Source of the DNA: Amblyomma americanum | Lineage: Eukaryota > Arthropoda > Arachnida > Ixodida > Ixodidae | Assembly: GCF_052857255.1 (NCBI RefSeq) | Contig: NW_027526484.1 | Span: forward strand, 593,501-657,500 | DNA: 64,000 nucleotides | Reading direction: 5' to 3' | In this document: piece after piece, positions 44,207 through 55,700 of the stretch | Position numbering within the stretch: the stretch's first letter is position 1 | Layout: each line of letters starts with the position of its first letter | Translations under genes and position numbers: made by a program | Notes under the pieces: generated by a model | The model's input: only the letters and a program-made list of their open reading frames with translations | What the model was told of the DNA's origin: nothing | Databases searched by the model: none

Positions 44207-45443
44207 TCAAGCGAGGCATTGTTTCTTCTGCCATCCAGGCAGCGCTCACAAAACGCTGTCCCCATACGATGCAGAGCAGTGTTAACAACCAAGTCCAACG
44301 TATTTACAGTGCTGGCTACTCACCAACACTAGTGAGTAGCGTTTTAGAGACTCTTCTCCAGAAATTGAAAGTGCAAGGCAAAGACGCAGGCAAGCTAGGA
44401 CAGGCCAAACGACCTCCCTTGGCCGTCATCCCGTATCTTCACAAGCTGTCTCACAATTTAAAGAAGGTTGCAAAAAGAAACAACGTAAACCTTGTCTTCT
44501 CAGCCCCGTGCAAATTGTCACGAGTGTGTACAATGCTGACAAAGCAAAAGAAAAAGGTTTGCCCTATTAGACATGTAGAACCACTCACACATTGTGCTAC
44601 ATGTGTCATTTACGAGATTCCCTTGAAGTGTGGACGCGTGTATATTGGGCAAACCGGCAGGTGTCTCAACGAGAGATTGTTTGAACACCGCCGGAGGGTC
44701 CGTAACAAAAGCGGCGGGCACCTGGACGACCATTGCAAGTCTTGCAAAGGGTGCGTACCATGTTACACGCGCACGGTTGTCAGAGCACGGGCGCGGACAG
44801 AAATTGAAAGGGTCATCATTGAGGCAAGGATGATAGCCAAAGCTGGAGACAAGTGCGTCAGCACGCCTTCAATTTTACTTACAGACAAGGAGTCCAGTTT
44901 TCTAGGCCCACTATAAACACGTCTTTTTTTTTAATCACGTCTGCTTTTAATTCTTGTTCTAGAGAACTTTCAACTTTTTTCACTCAGTTTGACTGTGAAC
45001 GGTTGACTCAGCTTTTGCGTTGCGTTTTGTATTGTTTTGTTATGCGTTTGGCCCCGACCCTGCTTTTAGCTTCGTCTTTTACTTAGTGATCGGTGACTAT
45101 AGTGTTATTTTCGTTTTCGTTTTGCCTCGTTCTGCATTGGCGGCAAAGGTCGCTGACTGATCATTTTCCATGCGTGCACCTTACGGTTCGTCGTGGTCCT
45201 CTCGGTTTTATCGGTTCTTGGCTGACTTTCCGTTACCTAGATATGTATCACTTTGATATTGTGTACTTCGTTTTGTTTTTTGTATTAGATAGTTGAACGT
45301 GTTTGCTATTTTCTTGGTCACGTGGGTGTTGGACTGCGTTATATAAGCTGCTCATCTTTCTGAATAAATGTGTTGGTAGTCAGCGCCCTGTCCTGTCCAC
45401 TTCTGTTCGTCCTTGTCTTTTTCGCGCTGCATTCTTTCACCAT
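42720..45443 (+). mobile_element. Penelope-like element, copy B
   Basis: The more complete copy: N-terminal region, RT (to about 44080), GIY-YIG endonuclease (to 44916), and a 3' UTR with TATATAAG and AATAAA ending at CACCATGTT next to a TA tract. The RT box is YVHD rather than YVDD, and a frameshift near 44085 separates RT from the nuclease, so it is inactive. From 43024 on it is the inverted repeat of copy A. Confidence 0.85.
44104..44916 (+). CDS. PLE copy B: GIY-YIG endonuclease part
   Basis: A frame of 270 codons overlaps the RT frame and is offset from it by a frameshift. It contains NPRSKKGLLPHDSAHSKLIK (end of RT/thumb), a basic linker, VIYEIPLKCGRVYIGQTGRC, LNERLFEHRRRVRN and HLDDHCKSCKGCVPC. 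It ends in KCVSTPSILLTDKESSFLG and PL. The nuclease motif looks intact. As a stand-alone protein it would lack RT. Confidence 0.85.
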   Translation: MDVLFSFEQTHLCWTYNPRSKKGLLPHDSAHSKLIKRGIVSSAIQAALTKRCPHTMQSSVNNQVQRIYSAGYSPTLVSSVLETLLQKLKVQGKDAGKLGQAKRPPLAVIPYLHKLSHNLKKVAKRNNVNLVFSAPCKLSRVCTMLTKQKKKVCPIRHVEPLTHCATCVIYEIPLKCGRVYIGQTGRCLNERLFEHRRRVRNKSGGHLDDHCKSCKGCVPCYTRTVVRARARTEIERVIIEARMIAKAGDKCVSTPSILLTDKESSFLGPL

Positions 45444-45444
45444 G

Positions 45445-45445
<1 letters not shown>

Positions 45446-45537
<92 letters not shown>
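45446..45537. repeat. (TA)n microsatellite
   Basis: A TA tract at the 3' end of PLE copy B. Confidence 0.95.
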
Positions 45538-45539
<2 letters not shown>

Positions 45540-45540
<1 letters not shown>

Positions 45541-46840
45541 TGTCGAAAACAAATACAAGATATGATAACGCGACGAAAAATGAACAAACAAAAAGCAAAA
45601 TCAAGGCAATAGAAGGAAAAGGGAAAAAATAAATCCCAAAAAAGGAAAACATTTCCGGCAGACATCAATAAGACAGCGAAAACGAACACAAAATAAAACT
45701 GAATAAAATATACAAATACATATTACAAAGAGCAGTCTTAAAAGAACTTGGGATAGTAGTATCGACAATGTACCGTGGTCACATGACCGTTTTTCGTTTA
45801 AATCGAATTTTTGCATGTGATGGGCAAATGCGTTGATGCAAGGCAATCGTACTTAATTTTTGCTAGAAACCCTGTCTAGGCTGTGCTTGCGTGCGCGTGC
45901 TTGTGCGTGCGTGCTTGTGTGTGTGTGTGTAGGATTCCACACTCCGCTGGGTACACATCCGGGGTACACCCACGGATAAAATGTCATCTGGCACCTGCGA
46001 TCCTCCACTCGCATTCCCACCAAAAAGCATCCCCCTACCTCAACCCGGCGGAAGACTGCCACCCGCCTACTCACCTACACCCACCCCGCAAAAGAACCCC
46101 AGCTACCAGGAAGTCACCTGCACCTTCTACTCTGCACCATCCACCAAAATTCCAGGCTACACCCTAATGAAAAACCGAGCCGAAATAAAATTTTTGGAGG
46201 CAATTAGAGGCGATCATTGTAGAAGCGAAAATGAAAACCGCAATGTAAAACTAATTCTGCTAAATAAGATTTGACGCATCATATCGTATGACTGCCCGTC
46301 AATATTTTTTTTTATTTTAAGGCTGCAGCAGTAATAATGGTGCTACCCCAAATCCCGGCGTGGTGTTTCTGAAGTTCCTGCCAGGGATGCCTGCCTCCTC
46401 CAGAAGCACCATTCACCAACCACGCCCTATTCTCTCCCTCCTACATGGGGTTCTGTCCATCCATCCAGCCGACCACCTCCCCATCCCACAAACCACCATC
46501 CTCAAGCAGCACCCAAAGCCCTACCCCCTTCTTCCGCCCACCGCCACCCTCCAGAATATTATTGCGTCGTGTATGTGAAGTGTGTATGTTGTGGACAGGT
46601 GAGTGGGTCAGTAGCCCCTTAGTTAAGGGGGAGGGGTAGGGAGGTGGTTGGTGCTTCTGGAGGGAGGAGGCTTCACTCGCCGAGGCATTACACACACTAC
46701 GCTCGGGATTTTGCGGAAACATAACTACTGATACTGTCGCAGTAGAACAGAAAAATTGATAATCTCACGCCACCCCCCACGTACCGTAGCCGTGCCTCGA
46801 TAGGCGGCACACGATCGGCTCACTGATCACAATGGCTATC
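45540..46840. other. Non-coding stretch with low-complexity sequence
   Basis: It contains a GT-rich run near 45905-45931 and C-rich sequence at 46010-46150 and 46370-46560. A short inverted pair is seen: CTCCAGAAGCACC near 46399 and GGTGCTTCTGGAG near 46648. No gene is recognised. Confidence 0.4.
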
Positions 46841-46844
46841 CCAA

Positions 46845-48575
46845 CGGATGGATGGACGGAAGAGGAGAGCGTCCCTTTTAAAACGGGGTGGCGGCATTTT
46901 CCACCATGCTCGGCTTTTTTCTCATTTAGTTTTTTTCTTAAAATTTCTTTAACGGTGTTGCAAATAGGTTTATGCTCGCCATTTTATGTACATACATTTT
47001 TATCCGGCACTTCTAATATTATTCATCTCTCTGCTTTTGAGCCACTAATCTTTCAATCACTTTTTGCTAACTCCCATCTCAGATTCATTCTCATGGTCAT
47101 CGCTATCTCTGAAACCTGGGTCTCAGGGAGAGTGATGTGCCTGCATCGACAACCGGATGGATGCCACCACATTCCAGAAAAAAAAATGTTGAATTGTTTC
47201 CGCAGATTTACTACACGCTGTAAATGTGTGATCTTCTTGGTTATATTTCTTTTTTGTAGCTTTGTGTTCTAAGACACTCTGACCTAGCTTCACAGAGTAC
47301 GGAACTGCCTCTTGAGTTATTATAGAACGATCCTTCCTGATCTGCATTTTCAAAATCGGTGTATCTGAACAGTCTGCTTCTCTTTCAAGGAAGTTTTTAC
47401 CTTCTGCATTTTTTATCCGTTGTTTAAAGCCCTTTACTTCTCGGTCCTGCGTACTTACTGGATGGTTTCCTGGTTATTTTTTCTCATTTTGAGTCAAAGC
47501 GCTTTCTGTACATGTATTTAGATACCCTAGCTGCTCACCACTTATCGTCCAATTTCCTTAGGTGTTCTTCACAAAATATTTTACTCTGAGCTTCCAGTGC
47601 TTCGAACAAAGCCCAGCCCATAACCTCCTTTACTGCCTCGTTAGTGGTTTTGCATTGGGCATCTGGTGGCAATATTCCAACATCTCCCTTATTTAGTTCT
47701 AATCTCTACTGAACCTCTGCCTTTATAGGCACAAAACCCTGTTCCAAAATTAAGTATTGGCACTGTTACCTCAGTACTATCACTATTATCTCTCAGTACT
47801 TCATATTTGTTGTACCCCCATAATCCTCTATGTTTCACTATCCCGGCATCTCTTCGCTCTTTTGCCCTAACAGACTGTTCGTACTTTTTCGTGTATATGT
47901 TGCCTTCGTTTACCCACACTCCAAGACTCTGGGCATTTCATGGCCTTGTACTGTAAGCACGTGATCTGTTGTATTGTTAACAAATCATCACACCTGACTT
48001 AGTTGCGCTAAAACTGAAAGTCAGAACGTCTCCTTCACCTTCACAGCAACTAACCAGAGTTTGCAAATCTTCCTGGCTATCAGCTAGCAGTAAAATAACG
48101 TCCGCATACATTAAACCCGGTAGCCTTTGTTCAATGACCTATCTGCCTAACCTTAATAACAAATTTTAACATAGATTACTTCTTTCAGCCTGCTTTTCAT
48201 ATTTATCATATAAAGCATGGACAGCAGCGATGATAGAGGATGATCTTGCCTTAATCATTTGCGTACTTCGACAGTTGTCGCACTTCTTATTCCTTGCCAT
48301 GTAATTTCAACTTTATTATTTCGGTAAATTTTCTGTAGGCAATCAATTAGCTCATCACCGATACCTTCATCCTTTAGTATGTTGCTCAGGAGTTTCATGT
48401 TCACGTTGTCGCATGAACTGCTCATGTCCAGAAGGGCTAAATACAGAGGTCTGTTTTCCGCCTTAGCTGTTTCAATGCATTGGGTAAGCACGAACAGGCT
48501 GTCATCTAAGCGCCTACCCCTTCTCAACCCTGTCAAAAGTTCTAAGAGTACATGATTACTTTCTACCCATGGCAA
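46845..48575 (-). mobile_element. LINE (non-LTR retrotransposon), 5'-truncated and decayed
   Basis: On the minus strand from 48575: TGLRRGRRLDDSLFVLTQCI, then AENRPLYLALLDMSSSCDNV, IYRNNKVEITWQGIRS, a broken LRQDHPLSSLLSMLYM segment, LPGLMYADVILLLAD (the catalytic box damaged from YADD), then DAGIVKHRGLWGYNKYEVLR. A cysteine/histidine tail (CSKSAETIQHFFFW) lies near 47220. The 3' end near 46845 has CATCCATCCGTTGGGAT-type short repeats. This family is common in ticks. The clade is not assigned. Confidence 0.7.
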
Positions 48576-48659
48576 CTCACACCGTCATGTGTGCCAACTG
48601 GCTCACGAAGACGAGAAACCACCGCCAACATATCGGCCTACCGCTGGTGAGGGGCCGTC

Positions 48660-49016
48660 GGGTCAAGGGTGCAGGTGATTTCGTTTGCTCAAACCACGTT
48701 TGAGAGCAGCACGATAGTGGCGTGCAATTGCGTTAGTCACGTGGTTTATTTTGTATTTCGCGGGCTTTCCTCGGAGCTGGGAAAAAACACACACGTGAGG
48801 ATTTCCTTATCGTAAATGATTGAAGGGGGGTTTCTGAAGGTGCTCGACAACTCTTCAAATAAAATTTGTTGTCTAAAGTCAATATTTATTAATTGAGAAA
48901 AAAAATGTGCCTGTAGAGCGCAAGATGGCTGCCGCCAATATGCAACTAGTTTCACTCACATGTCTCTAATAATTCCTTTTTTAATTCTTGGGTCAAATTA
49001 GCTGACACACCCGTAT
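48660..49016. repeat. Fragment related to the fold-back element at 886-1804
   Basis: CACGTGGTTTATTTTGTATT followed by TCGCGGGC matches 1494-1520 closely, and the end AAATTAGCTGACACACCCGT resembles the outer end of that element. Only about one half is present. Confidence 0.5.
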
Positions 49017-49409
49017 ACAGCCGTTTGGATAATCTGAGTTGGTCTTGCAATCCGGTTTTTTGTGTCCCGTTTTTCTTCGCTGTTCCTGCCATCCGGAATT
49101 TATCTGCTGAGGCGCAAGCGGGCATAATCTGTGCTCTGCATCCATTGAATTTACATAAACTCACAATTCCACCTTCATGGCTCTTACACTTGTCTCCTCT
49201 TTTCAAGCCTCTGGGTCCTTCCTGAACCAAAATGGTGACCCCAATCAGAGCACTGCACGGGCCCATTTTTTTCGGCACGACCAAGCCAGAGCCCGCTGAT
49301 CCCATGTCTCACCCGGCCCGGGCCCGGCTTTACCGAAGGCCGCTTTGGACCCAGCCTAAAGGGAAAGGTTTCATAGAGTCTCGCAATGCAGTGGCTACAT
49401 GAGCGGCCT

Positions 49410-49860
49410 TTTCGAGACACACATGTAGGATGTGGAAGCAGATCACTGGGAGGAAGGTTTACGTATCGGGCTCCAATTTCAATCAGTTTGTCGGCGAGCT
49501 TAACGAATCCATCTCCATGAACAAATATAAACGGCCGCATATCGTTGACGCATAAGCCCACACAAGCAACCGTCATGCTCTCTTTAATTCTTTCTGGAAT
49601 TGTGGAAGCATTCGCAACAAAAAATAAGTGATGTTTTAGCAATAAAAATATGACACACACACATTTCGACTCAGGGGCGAGGTTCCGCTTTGGCTGCAGT
49701 GGTACCTAAAGGAAGCTTTGCATTCACCGCATTTTACAGGTCTTATCCGTGCCGAGTCGTCGATTGACAACTTCAAGGATTTTGTTTTCAAACACCATCT
49801 TTTTCAGCATTCTTTACAACAAGTTTGAACTACCCTGACGAAAGTCCTTCCTGGATCTTT
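49410..49860 (-). pseudogene. hAT transposase remnant with BED-type zinc finger
   Basis: Near 49740-49690 the minus strand reads VKCGECKASFRYHCSQSGT, half of a BED zinc finger. After a stop, it continues TIPERIKESMTVACVGLCVN, DMRPFIFVHGDGFVKLADKL and YVNLPPSDLLPHPTCVSRK. The last two are typical of the region after the finger in hAT transposases. The catalytic and dimerisation parts are missing. Confidence 0.7.
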
Positions 49861-50770
49861 CCAATGGTTATCTTGGACAGCAATTGCACAAAAAGAAAAA
49901 ACCCGCTAATGAGACAGATTTGAACCAATGTCAGAATTCCTTGCAATTCTCAGGCGCCATTTCCCCTGTCCTTAGTACGCCGCTGTTCTAAATGCCCTTA
50001 CGCTCTTCTACTACCCTTAGCTCGTCTTGATGACGTCTTTCAGTTCTCTTAGGTCTCCAGTCTTGTTTTCTTCATGATGGTATGCTTGCGTTTCGTCTTC
50101 TTTTCAATTCTTCCTGCTCTTTCTTTCTTTTCTTTTTTATTTGTATGTCCTCCTTCACTACTGTCGCAACTCGCTTTCGCCCTTAAGAATTTATTACGAC
50201 ACGTAAAAACCTGTAGGCACGTGGTGCGGCTGCTGGTTAGGGCAGCCTTCAGCCCTTATAAAGCTTCCCATCGCAGCTTAGCTGACCGAAAGTGACTATA
50301 CATTCGTTTCAGTTCTTGCGTATTGCTTCTCCCTTTGAAGAAATCGACAAGCCCCTTGGGGTCCCAGAAAGCCGCGTTCGCTGCTTTGCGACCATGAGAT
50401 CTCATGTAGTACGACCGCGGCCGCATCACGTGTCGCATAGTTTCGGAGGCGGCGCGGTTTGCTGCACCTAGCGTGCAAACTCGGCACTATTGGGAATGTA
50501 TGACACGAGCGACTTCAGATGAACGGGACAAGCGTTTATACACTTCCACTGCAGCCCCTCGTGTCGCGCTACATGCATTCCCAATAGCAACACGAACCAA
50601 CTCACCCAGCTGAAAGTATTAAGAGGACTCGGCACTGTTTCCGTGTAGTCGACGCCAGCCTGCTCGCCACTGGCTGTTGCATACACGCCTACCTGCTTCA
50701 GCCTCACACGCACGTGCGCACACACATGAATGCACATATTTATGGGCGCACATACAGATGCGCGCGCACG

Positions 50771-51012
50771 TAGTACCTCGATGGAATGATACGCGAACAA
50801 CCCGATGCCAACACCCCCCGCTGTTGAAATTTATTTTCATCGCGCGTTTACCTAGGTGGTACAAGAAAGACCTTAGGGTCGTCCTAGATTGTATCATGGA
50901 CGAGTATAGGGTCTTTTTGCTATCACCGAAGTAAAAGCGCGGTGAAAAAAAATTGAAACAGCGGGGCGCGTTGGCGCCGGGTTGTTCGCGATTTATTCCA
51001 TCGAGGTAGTAC
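50771..51012. mobile_element. Small MITE with about 40-bp terminal inverted repeats
   Basis: TACCTCGATGGAATGATACG onward at the left (50774) is the inverted copy of 50966-51010 (GTTGTTCGCGATTTATTCCA then TCGAGGTA), with a few differences. There is no coding capacity. It lies inside the hAT-like element. Confidence 0.6.
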
Positions 51013-51689
51013 GCCCGCCGCTCTGTCTAAACGCGGGAAGGTATCGCCAAACTGCGCAAGATAGCTTGACTCTTTCTTTTTCTTTTAAGGTATCTCTTCT
51101 CTTTTTTTCCTTCGGGCAGCGGTACTGCGGATTTCTTGCAAGAGGCCGACAAGAGCACTTGGAGGCTAAAATCTGACCCCACACTCAAACCTACATAGAT
51201 GGGATGCGCGAAAAAAAAAAGATTGTCTCCCTGCTCCCGCGTGGCCCTCGGCTTGTGTCTTCCATATTCGCAAAGTTACCTCGCCGTTGGGCATCCTTTG
51301 GGCGCGACAAGAAAGGTTTCATACTGCGTGCTGTTAGAGATCCAGGGAGCGGAAAAAAAAACAAGACCGAGTGGCTACAGTAGTACCGAAAACGTGCGCA
51401 AAGCTTTAGTTGGAAGAAGGTGCGCGTGGTCGACTCCTTCCCCACGCCATTGCATCCGCCTCTGACACGAAGGAAGTCGGGACGTTGTCTAGTGTGATGA
51501 GAGGGATTGCAACTAGTAGGGACTTAACTGATCCCGCGAGCCAGGCTGGGCATGGGCTTTTGGATGGACCCTGGCCCAGCCCAGGAGCTAGGAAAATCCG
51601 TGTATCCCAGCCCGGGCTCGGCCGGCGGGCAGGCTGCTGCCTGTGCTCTCGGGTAATCCAGCCACCGTGCAGTGTTCTAACCTGAATGC

Positions 51690-52490
51690 TGGCGCAAAAC
51701 CTACAGCAAGAGCTTTTTGATAATGGGCAATACGAACGCTCTAAATAACAGGCAAATGTAAGAAAAAATTTCCAGTAAACTCCTAATGGAACAGAACAGT
51801 TTGGATCGGAAGGTACTATAGTTCGAAAAGCCTTGCTGGATTTTGTTTTCTGCTCTGTTCTGCACTGTTCGGTGCTCACCGAAGCGCCGATTTTCACCTT
51901 CTGTCCTCCCTTTACACGCACCGCCTATTGTTAACAGTCATGCCACTGGTGTCCACAACGAAGTTAAGCTACTCTGCCGATCGGCACCTAGGATAGGCTT
52001 CTCACCCATATACTATGCCTCCTAGCCCGATGCGCGCGACGCTCGAATCTAGAGTAGGAAAATATTGCTAGACTGCCATTCGCAATCTATCCTTCGAGCT
52101 TCTTTCGCACCTCGAGGTTATCAGAATTCAGTGCATATTCTTCTAATCTGCTGCGCAAAAACTACGAAGTCTCACTTTATGGTGATGGGACTTGCTTCGG
52201 TGCAGCAAAATTGCTAATATTCGAGAAGGAATTAATTACAACAATAGCTTTGCAAGCCACATAAAATGATCTTTGATGCCCGAGGATATCACATATTCAA
52301 AGATCGTATGCCCAATGCTATGTGCGGCTTTGGGCCTGCGCATTTTAGGCTCGCATTGCCATTTAGCGAGCGAAAATAAGCACTGTAATGCCGTAAAAGT
52401 TATTCGCTCAGTGAGCATTGCACTATACGCAACAGCAAGCGACAAGGAACATAATCTTGGCTATTAGGTGATGGGCTCCGAGCGAGACTC
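51690..52490. other. Start of intron 1, no feature recognised
   Basis: Nothing identified. Confidence 0.4.
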
Positions 52491-52492
52491 AC

Positions 52493-52781
52493 GTCGCAGT
52501 GCCAGGGGCTCCAAATTTCGAATTCCGCGCACCAGTGTGAGAAGTCCAATGCTGCACTCGGCCGACACGTCGGCCTCCAGGAGCTTCCTCGTCAACGACG
52601 GGGCGGCCCGGTCCATGGCACTGGCGATCCATTCTTTCAGCTTGCTTACATAGCTTACGTTTTGCTGCTCCTTCACTCATGCGGAGGAATCCCCGTCGGA
52701 CCCGCTGCCACTGAGTCAACACGGGAGGCACCCGTAAAGAAGCACTGTCACCACGATGAGAACCACTTTTTGCACAGTCAT
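52493..52781 (-). CDS. NRF-6-like gene, exon 1 (two in-frame stops)
   Basis: ATG 52781-52779 opens a signal-peptide-like start, MTVQKVVLIVVTVLLYGCLP. After TGA (52718-52716) and 12 more codons comes a second TGA (52679-52677). The same frame then runs open through YVSKLKEWIASAMDRAAPSL, EADVSAECSIGLLTLVRGI and NLEPLALR to a strong donor, CGAC|GTGAGT. The C..L...L...........AL pattern is the start of the NRF domain. The leftover C plus TG of exon 2 gives the Leu of LIDATGK. Both stops could come from CGA by one C-to-T change at a CpG. The start codon is inferred from the signal peptide. Confidence 0.75.
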
Positions 52782-52789
52782 GATGTCGC

Positions 52790-55700
52790 GCAAACCTCCT
52801 AAAACATTTGAAGGGGTGCAAGTTGGCAAAATGACATGAAGGCTGCTTGCAGATACTTAATTAGGCTGATGCATATCTTACAAAGTTGTTTTCTGGTCAA
52901 CTAAAATTCAGAAAACACCTTACGCGTTCGCAACCACCATAAGCACTTGGCGAATGATCCCCCTTGGGAAGTGAAGCCCCAAACAGCTCAACGGCATGAG
53001 AGACCCAGCAGGAGCGTCAAGAGAAAAGGTTCACACGTGAGAAAGGTGGCTACTCGCCTTTAACTCCTCTTATAAAGCGCCGTCATGACGCTCATACGGC
53101 ACGTGGCTTCACAAAGAGGCCCTGCGGAAGGTGAGACGGTAAGAGGACCAGTATGATAGGCTCTTCGCCATCGCCTTCTTCCTTGACAAAGACTTTACGA
53201 TTCCTTGTGGCTTGGGTTGATTTGGCACAAAAAAAGCGTTCAGCTCTTTTATTTATGACTTTATTAGGCATTGTCAAATCGGTTTGGCTCAATGGCCGAC
53301 GTTTCCTGGCAGGATTTCAGCGCTTGTGAAACATACTTGCAACCTGCTCGACTACTAGGGGCTTTCCGGCGCACAGCTTACGTAAAGATGGTCCGTGGAC
53401 GCTGGACGTTTCAAATAACTTCACCATGCGCTGGGCCTGTTTCGTGCCCGATAGATTGTGATCCTAACGACTTCGCTGTGTTTAGCTTTTCCTGTATTAC
53501 GCACCTTCAGTATAGTGCCGACAACGCTGCATGCTGCGAATTCCCGTAACAGTTTTTGCGTTAGGTGCGAGAGCATTAACGCCGTATTTTGTGCCAACAA
53601 TGAACTGCCACTCATAACTCGCGTTTATACAGTTAATTCTTAATTAATCAAACTCGATTTAATTCTAACTTCCGGTTTTTACTAGCTAACTCCTTGGCCC
53701 CATAAAAATTAAGTGAAATGAAGAGGCTGAACTTTATCTGAACTCCGCCTAATTCGAAATAAGTTCGTGCTTCCTTCGCGTTGGAGTTGCAAAGGTTCGG
53801 CTTACCTTTTTTTCTAAATTGATGTTTCTGGGTCGTCTTTATCACTACTTATAAAGGCCTTGAGCTGGGCGGGGTAAATTGGAAAATTGCAATTATTTCA
53901 AGTTTCGAACGTACTACTACACTGGGAACATTATTTTTATCCTATAAAGTTTACATAGATTGGAAGGTAGTTGCGAGCTACAATGAATGAACCACCGCGT
54001 CTGCAGTTGCCAGTAGCCATTATATCTTAATTTAACATTCGCCTCACGGCGGTTTCTATAAGGAAGTGAAGTTATAGCCGCTTATTTTTATGCGCTGCGT
54101 ACCACACGTACACTCGTAAACAGACATTATGGACTACGCTTCGGATGTTTATGGGTATTTTATGCTTATCCAAGTAAAAGCCTCTTGCGCGTTAACGCAT
54201 CAAAGTGGCGGGCATATATTTACGAGAGGGGAGACATGCAACTCCGAAGTGTGCCCTGTATCATTCTGTGCGCGACTTTACGTAATGGCTTATTTTTTTC
54301 CACTGAGCTTTTACCTTTTGCCAAGCGTCATTTTTGCTACTTATTCTGCCCTTCGTTTCCTACTCCATTCGCTCTCTTCTCCACGCTTTTGCTGTTTGCG
54401 TCTTCGTTTAATCAGTAAGATGGAATGATGTTTTTTTTCCAAAATGTAGCTCTGTGATGGCGTCGTGCGTTTAATATGTCTGTGAGTTCTGTCTACGTGA
54501 AGCGCTCTTAAAGTCCAGCTGTCCCTTTTGAATCTGATTTTACTAAAGCCCTAGCAACCGTCCCTTCACCAACATCTTGATGGCTACCACAGTTTTTCTA
54601 CTCTTGTTTACATAGTCGGTAAGGATTTTTTCCTTGAGTTTCTGTTAATATGGTTATTCTGATTACGGTCCACTCCAGATAATTAAGCAACCCGGAATTG
54701 AATTGGTATTGGTCTGTTCTTTTTCTGAATTTCGTGAGCGACTACAATGTCACCGTTTTTTATTTTATTATATTACATCAAAGCACCACTTTTGTAATGG
54801 CGCCTCCTCATTTTGAAGTCATGGCGCTCAATTGCGCAATTTAAGATTGCTTTCTTTTTTGCTTTATTGCAAGTAGCAGCAGAGTCAAAGATGTTTTAGT
54901 TAAGCTGACGCACTTGCTAAACAGAGCTGGTGGCTGCTTTGCTGCCATCCTGGAACATATTGTGCAAATGTGGAAAGCCTATCAGGTCGCTCTGCAGGTT
55001 ACTCTTGTCAAAGATGTCTGCGCACCTTATGATTTCGGAACAACTTCACAAGGCATTTCGTTTCCCAATTTCGCCTAAATGGAATACCCTGAAAAAAATG
55101 GCTGTGGTTTAGCTCTGGTTAAACCTGGCGTGACGTGATAGCTACAGCGGGCCGAGTGAAACTCGCTCAGTCGAATTGCAAAGTCAGTCTTTCACCGCTG
55201 CGTTTCGCTGGGCGTTCCTTCTTCATCTTCGTCCCTGCACGAGGGTTCACTATCTCCCCCTCTCCCCTCCACGCCCACTCGGTTTCGCCGCCGCGCCGCT
55301 GGCAGCTGCCATGGCGGCCACGGCGCCGCCAGGCTGAAGGCTCCAAATGCTATCGTAATGTAGGCGAGCGGCGCGCACACCAGCTGCGTGCTCTGACTTC
55401 ACTCCGCGCATGCGCACAACTGAGGAGGAGGGCGGCGTCTGCTCCGCCGTCGGTGCAGCAGCGAGGCGCGCACACCAGCTGCGGGCTATGATGTCACTCC
55501 GCGCATGCGCACAGCTGGCGAAGCGTTGGTGCCACGGCTTAGCGCGCATCCACGCTGACCTCGCAAAGTGGCTGGCATAGTGCAGCTATCACTACAAAAA
55601 TATAAAGTACATGAAACCGCTCACCAAATCTGACAACTTCAATTTTACTCAGCTTCTATACTTTCTGATTCAGAGTGCCGCAAGTAAGTGAAAGGGCAAG

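Larger units (their letters stand above)
49246..51679 (-). mobile_element. hAT-like DNA transposon, internally decayed
   Basis: Imperfect terminal repeats CAGAGCACTGCACGG (49246-49260) and the complement of TAGAACACTGCACGG (51679-51665) are flanked by 8-base sequences ACCCCAAT and ACCTGAAT, six of eight matching. Both ends are followed inward by GC-rich CCCGGGC-type sequence. Inside, on the minus strand, is a hAT transposase remnant. The boundaries are an inference. Confidence 0.5.
8007..52781 (-). pseudogene. NRF-6-like acyltransferase-3 membrane protein gene, eight exons seen, probably decayed
   Basis: Eight minus-strand exons join with consistent phases (1,1,2,1,1,2,2). They read as a signal peptide, the NRF domain, a membrane helix, the conserved LHGIRFFS segment with GHSY, the FFFLSGFLLAF helix and the LITSGPDDKGY loop. 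This order is that of nose resistant to fluoxetine protein 6 and related acyltransferase-3 proteins, multi-pass membrane proteins thought to transfer acyl groups to unknown acceptors. About 420 residues are covered; the family is usually about 650-750, so the C-terminal helices are missing from view. Two TGA codons in exon 1 and a lost GT donor after exon 4 argue for a pseudogene. The otherwise clean reading frames argue that decay is recent or that these are sequence errors. Intron 1 (22 kb) and intron 7 (12 kb) are full of transposons. Confidence 0.75.

Noticed and set aside
47123..47272. End of a 146-codon plus-strand ORF (46832-47272)
   Set aside because: It is antisense to the 3' part of the LINE.
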